A DNA stretch of 64,000 nt. Source: Hwanghaeella sp964350445. Lineage in GTDB: Bacteria > Pseudomonadota > Alphaproteobacteria > UBA8366 > Aestuariispiraceae. The notes under the pieces are model-generated. The model made no database searches. It saw nothing but the letters and a program-made list of their open reading frames with translations, and had not been told where the DNA came from. This document shows positions 60,939 to 64,000 of this stretch, piece by piece; position 1 is the stretch's first letter, and every line of letters begins with the position of its first letter. The stretch covers positions 1-64,000 of the forward strand of contig CAYGKA010000010.1 in assembly GCA_964350445.1 (NCBI GenBank), in the 5' to 3' direction. Made by a program: the position numbers and the translations under genes.

Positions 60939-61922
60939 GTGAAGGCTCAACCGCTCTTCGACAGCGAAAACGTGCCCATGGTGCCCGAAATTGACACGGC
61001 CTATGGCAGGACTGCCGCCGGCGCCCGCGATTGGGCCGAGGCCCATGCGGCGGAGATCGACGCGCTCACCGGCCGCGCGGGTGTGGTCCTGATCCGCGGA
61101 TTCGAGATCGACGGCGCGCAGGCGTTCCGTGCATTCTGCCACGCCATCCGCCCCGATCTTCGGAACTATACGGGCGGCGATTCCCCACGCACGGGCGTGA
61201 CCGATCAGGTCTATACGTCGACGGAATATCCCAACCATCTGGAGGTGCTTCTCCACAACGAATTGTCCTATGCCGGATGGTCGCCGGACCGTGTCTTCTT
61301 CGGATGCCTGCAGCCGTCCGAAACCGGTGGCGAAACGCAGGTTGCGGACGGCCGCCGGATTTATCACGCCCTGCCGACGGATGTCCGAAATCGCTTCGAG
61401 GACCGGGGTATTACCTACTTGCAGCATTTGTGGGATGCGGAGGGCGAACCCGGAATCGGCAAGAGTTGGCAGGAAACCTTCGAGATGCGCGACCGGCAGG
61501 CGGTGGAGCACTACCTGACCGCTTCAGGCATGGCTTTCGAATGGACGCAATACGGGCTGCGGACGCGCGCCCGACATGACGCCGTACTCGAACATCCGGT
61601 TACCGGTGAGAAATGCTGGCACAATCAGGCCGATCAATGGCATCGCGGATTTGACAGCGTGAAGGTCTCAATCGGGACGAAAGAAGACCCTCGTTTCGAA
61701 CCGGAAACAGCCGGCGAGGAAAGTCTGGGCAACCATGTCGTCTTCGGCGACGGCGGGGAAATTGATGTCGCCGATCTGCAATGCATCCGCGATGTCTCAC
61801 GGCAATGCGAGGTTTTGTTCCCCTGGCAAACAGGCGACGTCATGGTGATCGACAATATCCTGGCCATGCACGGGCGCAAACCTTTCACGGGCAAGCGTCG
61901 CGTGCTCGTTGCAATGGCCTGA
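60939..61922 (+). CDS. TauD/TfdA-family Fe(II)/2-oxoglutarate dioxygenase
   Basis: 327 aa. Metal triad begins EVLLHNELSYAG (His-x-Glu, ~102) and is completed by the distal His in IDNILAMHGRKPFTGKRR (~307), with the 2OG-binding Arg following. The His-x-Glu form rather than His-x-Asp is seen in SyrP-like and clavaminate-synthase-like hydroxylases, often acting on amino acids. GTG 60939 is chosen because GGGAGG sits 7 bp upstream; the ATG 60924 overlaps that site. Stands alone. Confidence 0.87.
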   Translation: MKAQPLFDSENVPMVPEIDTAYGRTAAGARDWAEAHAAEIDALTGRAGVVLIRGFEIDGAQAFRAFCHAIRPDLRNYTGGDSPRTGVTDQVYTSTEYPNHLEVLLHNELSYAGWSPDRVFFGCLQPSETGGETQVADGRRIYHALPTDVRNRFEDRGITYLQHLWDAEGEPGIGKSWQETFEMRDRQAVEHYLTASGMAFEWTQYGLRTRARHDAVLEHPVTGEKCWHNQADQWHRGFDSVKVSIGTKEDPRFEPETAGEESLGNHVVFGDGGEIDVADLQCIRDVSRQCEVLFPWQTGDVMVIDNILAMHGRKPFTGKRRVLVAMA

Positions 61923-61953
61923 CCTCATCCACCAGCAATCAGGGCAAACGGCA

Positions 61954-61990
61954 TAAAAAAATCCGGCGGAGGCACGCCCCCCGCCGGATC
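61954..61990 (-). terminator. Terminator of the secreted MBL-fold gene
   Basis: 9-bp stem ATCCGGCGG / CCGCCGGAT; on the minus strand it runs into TTTTTT at 61955-61960. 23 bp past the stop. Confidence 0.85.
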
Positions 61991-62012
61991 ATCCATTCAG
62001 TGCTGATCGTGC

Positions 62013-63008
62013 TCAGCAGCCTGCGACACAGGTCCCCTTCCCATCGAACTCCATGGTCCTGCCGCTCAGCGGCAGATGTGCGGGCACGGAAACGGCTTTC
62101 AGGAACTGGTCCGTCCGTGTGCCGGCGACGACGGTGCCGCCGTCGGTCGCCTGTTCGTTGGCGTGACTGGGGATGACCGCAGCCGGTTTGATCAGTTCAT
62201 TGACCACGAAGGCCGCCTCTGTGGGTCCGGTAGTAAAGGTATCGCCGATATTCATCACCACCAACTCGGCGCCGTATTGATCGGCGACCACGGTTTTCTG
62301 TTCGGCGGTCACGCCGGTATCGCCCGACAGATAGGCGACAAGGCCGTTACTGAAGGTCAGCACATATCCCGTGGGCGGGCCGGCATAGGCCGTAAGACCC
62401 GCGCCGCTCAACAAATCGCCTAGGGTGCCGCCGACCATACCGCCGGCGATCCCGTTCGAATGAACCGCCGGAACGGTCGTGACGGTCACGCCACCGACTT
62501 TCCGGGACGCCCCGAACCGAACGAGCTGCGATTTTTTGGGATCGCCGCCCAGAGCTTTCAGTTTGCCGGCAAAGAAGCTGGGCATTTCACTGCCGGTGAC
62601 GATCAGCGCTTCTTTGGCCATTGCGATATTGACCGTGTTGGTGTTGGGCAGCACCGCGGTGGACACGTCCGGCTTGTTGCAGGCGCCCGTTCCGGTGCCG
62701 GGGATATGCCGGTCGCCGACATGGTCGCCATGCATATGGCTGACCAGCAGCGCGTCGATCTTACCGAGTCTGGAATCGTCGGCCCCCGCGACCGTTCGTC
62801 CGGCGTCGTAAAGGATGCGCGTGCCGTCCGGGTCTTCGAATACCATCGCCCTGTCAAAAAGGCAGAACTCACCATCATGACTGCCGAGCGGCGTGACCTT
62901 TACCGATTGCGCCTGCGCCGATGCGGCCAGGAACAAGCCGAGCACGGCCGACGCCGTGACGGTCAGAACGCTCGACAAGCCGTTCTTAGGAACGGAAACG
63001 TTACGCAT
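62013..63008 (-). CDS. Secreted metallo-beta-lactamase-fold hydrolase
   Basis: 331 aa from ATG 63008. Signal peptide ending AASAQA (~33). Metal motif LVSHMHGDHVGD (~88-99), HSNG (~182) and YLSGDTGVTAEQ (~228) fit an UlaG-like MBL-fold enzyme. Two extra Cys near the C-terminus (GKGTCVAGC) may form a disulfide. Substrate unknown; the fold class includes lactonases and phosphodiesterases. Confidence 0.88.
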   Translation of the reverse strand: MRNVSVPKNGLSSVLTVTASAVLGLFLAASAQAQSVKVTPLGSHDGEFCLFDRAMVFEDPDGTRILYDAGRTVAGADDSRLGKIDALLVSHMHGDHVGDRHIPGTGTGACNKPDVSTAVLPNTNTVNIAMAKEALIVTGSEMPSFFAGKLKALGGDPKKSQLVRFGASRKVGGVTVTTVPAVHSNGIAGGMVGGTLGDLLSGAGLTAYAGPPTGYVLTFSNGLVAYLSGDTGVTAEQKTVVADQYGAELVVMNIGDTFTTGPTEAAFVVNELIKPAAVIPSHANEQATDGGTVVAGTRTDQFLKAVSVPAHLPLSGRTMEFDGKGTCVAGC

Positions 63009-63232
63009 GGCTATTCCTCCCAATCCATGAACACGAACGGCCCTGAAACAGTTGGCGGGCCTAGCCAAGGGACATAGGTCCCTACCGCGTGCAGGCAAGC
63101 CGGATATACTTCTAATGAACGACTATATTCGTGTTTTCGCTTTCACTAATCATTAACCAATCGCTCCCTATCCTCCTTTCCTGCCCGTTTGCGACTTGGA
63201 TACAAACAAGCGGGATAGGGAGGGACACGTAT

Positions 63233-63838
63233 TTGCTTAGCTCTCGGGAGGCGGCAGCGGTGGCGATAGACCCAACCGGCGGCATGGACGTCTTGGACGA
63301 CGACAGGCTTCTGCTGGCGGCCACATATTGGAGCCTCATTCGCGGCGACCGGGCTTACCCCCTTCGCTCCGACTTGGACCCGGGCGCGATGCCGCCTGGA
63401 ATACTTCCGTGGATTTGCCTTATCGAGATTTCGGAAGGTCGTTACCGATACCGGCTGGTGGGCACGGGCCTGCGGGAATATGTTGGCCGCGACGTGACCG
63501 GGGATTTTGTCGAGAACCTGTCCAGCAACCAGGAATACAATGATTACCTCCGTGGAATTCTGGAGGAAATCCGCGATACCGGCGATTGCGTCTATTCCCA
63601 GGTGGCCACAAAGGCCGGTAACGAGACGCGCAAGACCAATCGCTTGGTTGCGCCGATGTCGAAAAACGGCGATGCAATCGACATGTTCTTCTGCTGCCAG
63701 ACGTTTGACAGCAACAAAGATTTTACCTTGAGCAGCGCGCTTACCGCGACGCCCGGCGATCAGCCGATCATGCTGAAGAAAGCCCAGCCGAAGAAACTTC
63801 TGTTCAAGGAACTGCACCGCATCCGGCTGGACATCTGA
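63233..63838 (+). CDS. PAS_5-domain protein
   Basis: 201 aa single PAS_5 domain. Core ICLIEISEGRYRYRLVGTGL (~63-82), REYVGRDVTGDFVENL and TNRLVAPMSKNGDAIDMFF (~140-158) match the family, which is expanded in Rhodospirillales and of unknown ligand. The start is TTG 63233 behind GGGAGGG; upstream codons are not protein-like. Divergent from the MBL-fold gene. Confidence 0.82.
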   Translation: MLSSREAAAVAIDPTGGMDVLDDDRLLLAATYWSLIRGDRAYPLRSDLDPGAMPPGILPWICLIEISEGRYRYRLVGTGLREYVGRDVTGDFVENLSSNQEYNDYLRGILEEIRDTGDCVYSQVATKAGNETRKTNRLVAPMSKNGDAIDMFFCCQTFDSNKDFTLSSALTATPGDQPIMLKKAQPKKLLFKELHRIRLDI

Positions 63839-63888
63839 CCCGGGAGGCGGCCGCCCCCGGCGAAGAAACGCACCAAATGGACCGGGGC

Positions 63889-64000
63889 TCAGGCCCCGGT
63901 CGCGGGCACGGTCCGCACGACGGGCTTTTCATCTATCGGCAAATGAACGACCGCGGCCAACAGGCCCAGCGCCACACCGGCCCACCAAACCGCGTCGTAG
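63889..64000 (-). CDS. C-terminus of a membrane transporter, probably MFS (partial)
   Basis: Only the last ~36 codons are inside the window. The visible end has a hydrophobic helix (DAVWWAGVALGLLAAVVHL) followed by PIDEKPVVRT and a short polar tail, the usual finish of MFS transporters with final helix 12. The stop overlaps a GC-rich hairpin (63881-63900). Confidence 0.6.
   Translation of the reverse strand, partial: YDAVWWAGVALGLLAAVVHLPIDEKPVVRTVPATGA

Noticed and set aside
63880..63902. Rho-independent terminator at the transporter stop
   Set aside because: GC-rich hairpin without a T-tract on either strand and overlapping the stop codon.

Overview
The window is a GC-rich chromosomal segment of an alphaproteobacterium, most likely a member of the Rhodospirillales or a close relative. 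The evidence is the gene set and its protein flavour (dnaX-ybaB-recR order with the SRP RNA just upstream, def-fmt, rpmI-rplT-pheS, a C-terminal J-domain protein, several PAS_5-type sensors, and an alphaproteobacterial-type prephenate dehydratase). The species is not identifiable from the sequence alone. Start and stop of the window cut a chemotaxis receptor (left) and what looks like an MFS transporter (right).

Layout. 0-11 kb: receptor C-terminus, a 3-hydroxyacyl-CoA dehydrogenase, a TPR/glycosyltransferase-like protein, a three-gene GldA/GldF/GldG-type ABC exporter, def-fmt, rmuC and a VOC protein. 11-23 kb: a histone H1-like Lys/Ala protein, a DUF4139 protein with a glutamine amidotransferase, recR-ybaB-dnaX followed upstream by the SRP RNA gene, a DUF1272 zinc protein, nudC, a HAD phosphatase, a three-gene operon of small membrane/stress proteins (yqjDE-like), and a prephenate dehydratase fused to an XRE DNA-binding domain.

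23-32 kb is the accessory heart of the window. Two copies of the same convergent, 3'-overlapping gene pair occur here (a PAS_5-like protein on + and a GNAT-fold-like protein of unknown function on -). One pair lies beside pheT. The other lies, with a ParB-like gene, an XRE regulator and a small protein, in a 3.9-kb segment that separates pheT from pheS. I consider this duplicated pair the best candidate for an undescribed system.

32-48 kb: pheS, rplT, rpmI with a long structured leader and a good promoter, membrane protein, YhiN-like flavoprotein, a Pat-type acyl-CoA synthetase/GNAT protein, nitronate monooxygenase-like protein, IlvE, Bax-inhibitor-1 homolog, the YbbP/YbbA exporter with divergent TesA, and a FIST sensor. 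48-64 kb: sulfotransferase, Tas-like aldo-keto reductase, ThpR, fructosamine kinase with LMW phosphatase, a sirtuin, a uracil-DNA glycosylase-family protein, OmpW behind an FNR-like box, a MITE-like inverted-repeat element, ferredoxin-like, cupin, GST, GloB, methyltransferases, a second GST, a TauD-family dioxygenase, a secreted metallo-beta-lactamase-fold protein and a third PAS_5 protein.

Regulatory and repeat content: short 15-18 bp tandem triplications recur in three essential-gene spacers (SRP RNA-dnaX, rplT-pheS, ilvE-BI-1), plus a 15-bp coding minisatellite in dnaX. All family assignments come from motif recognition by eye; no database search was run.
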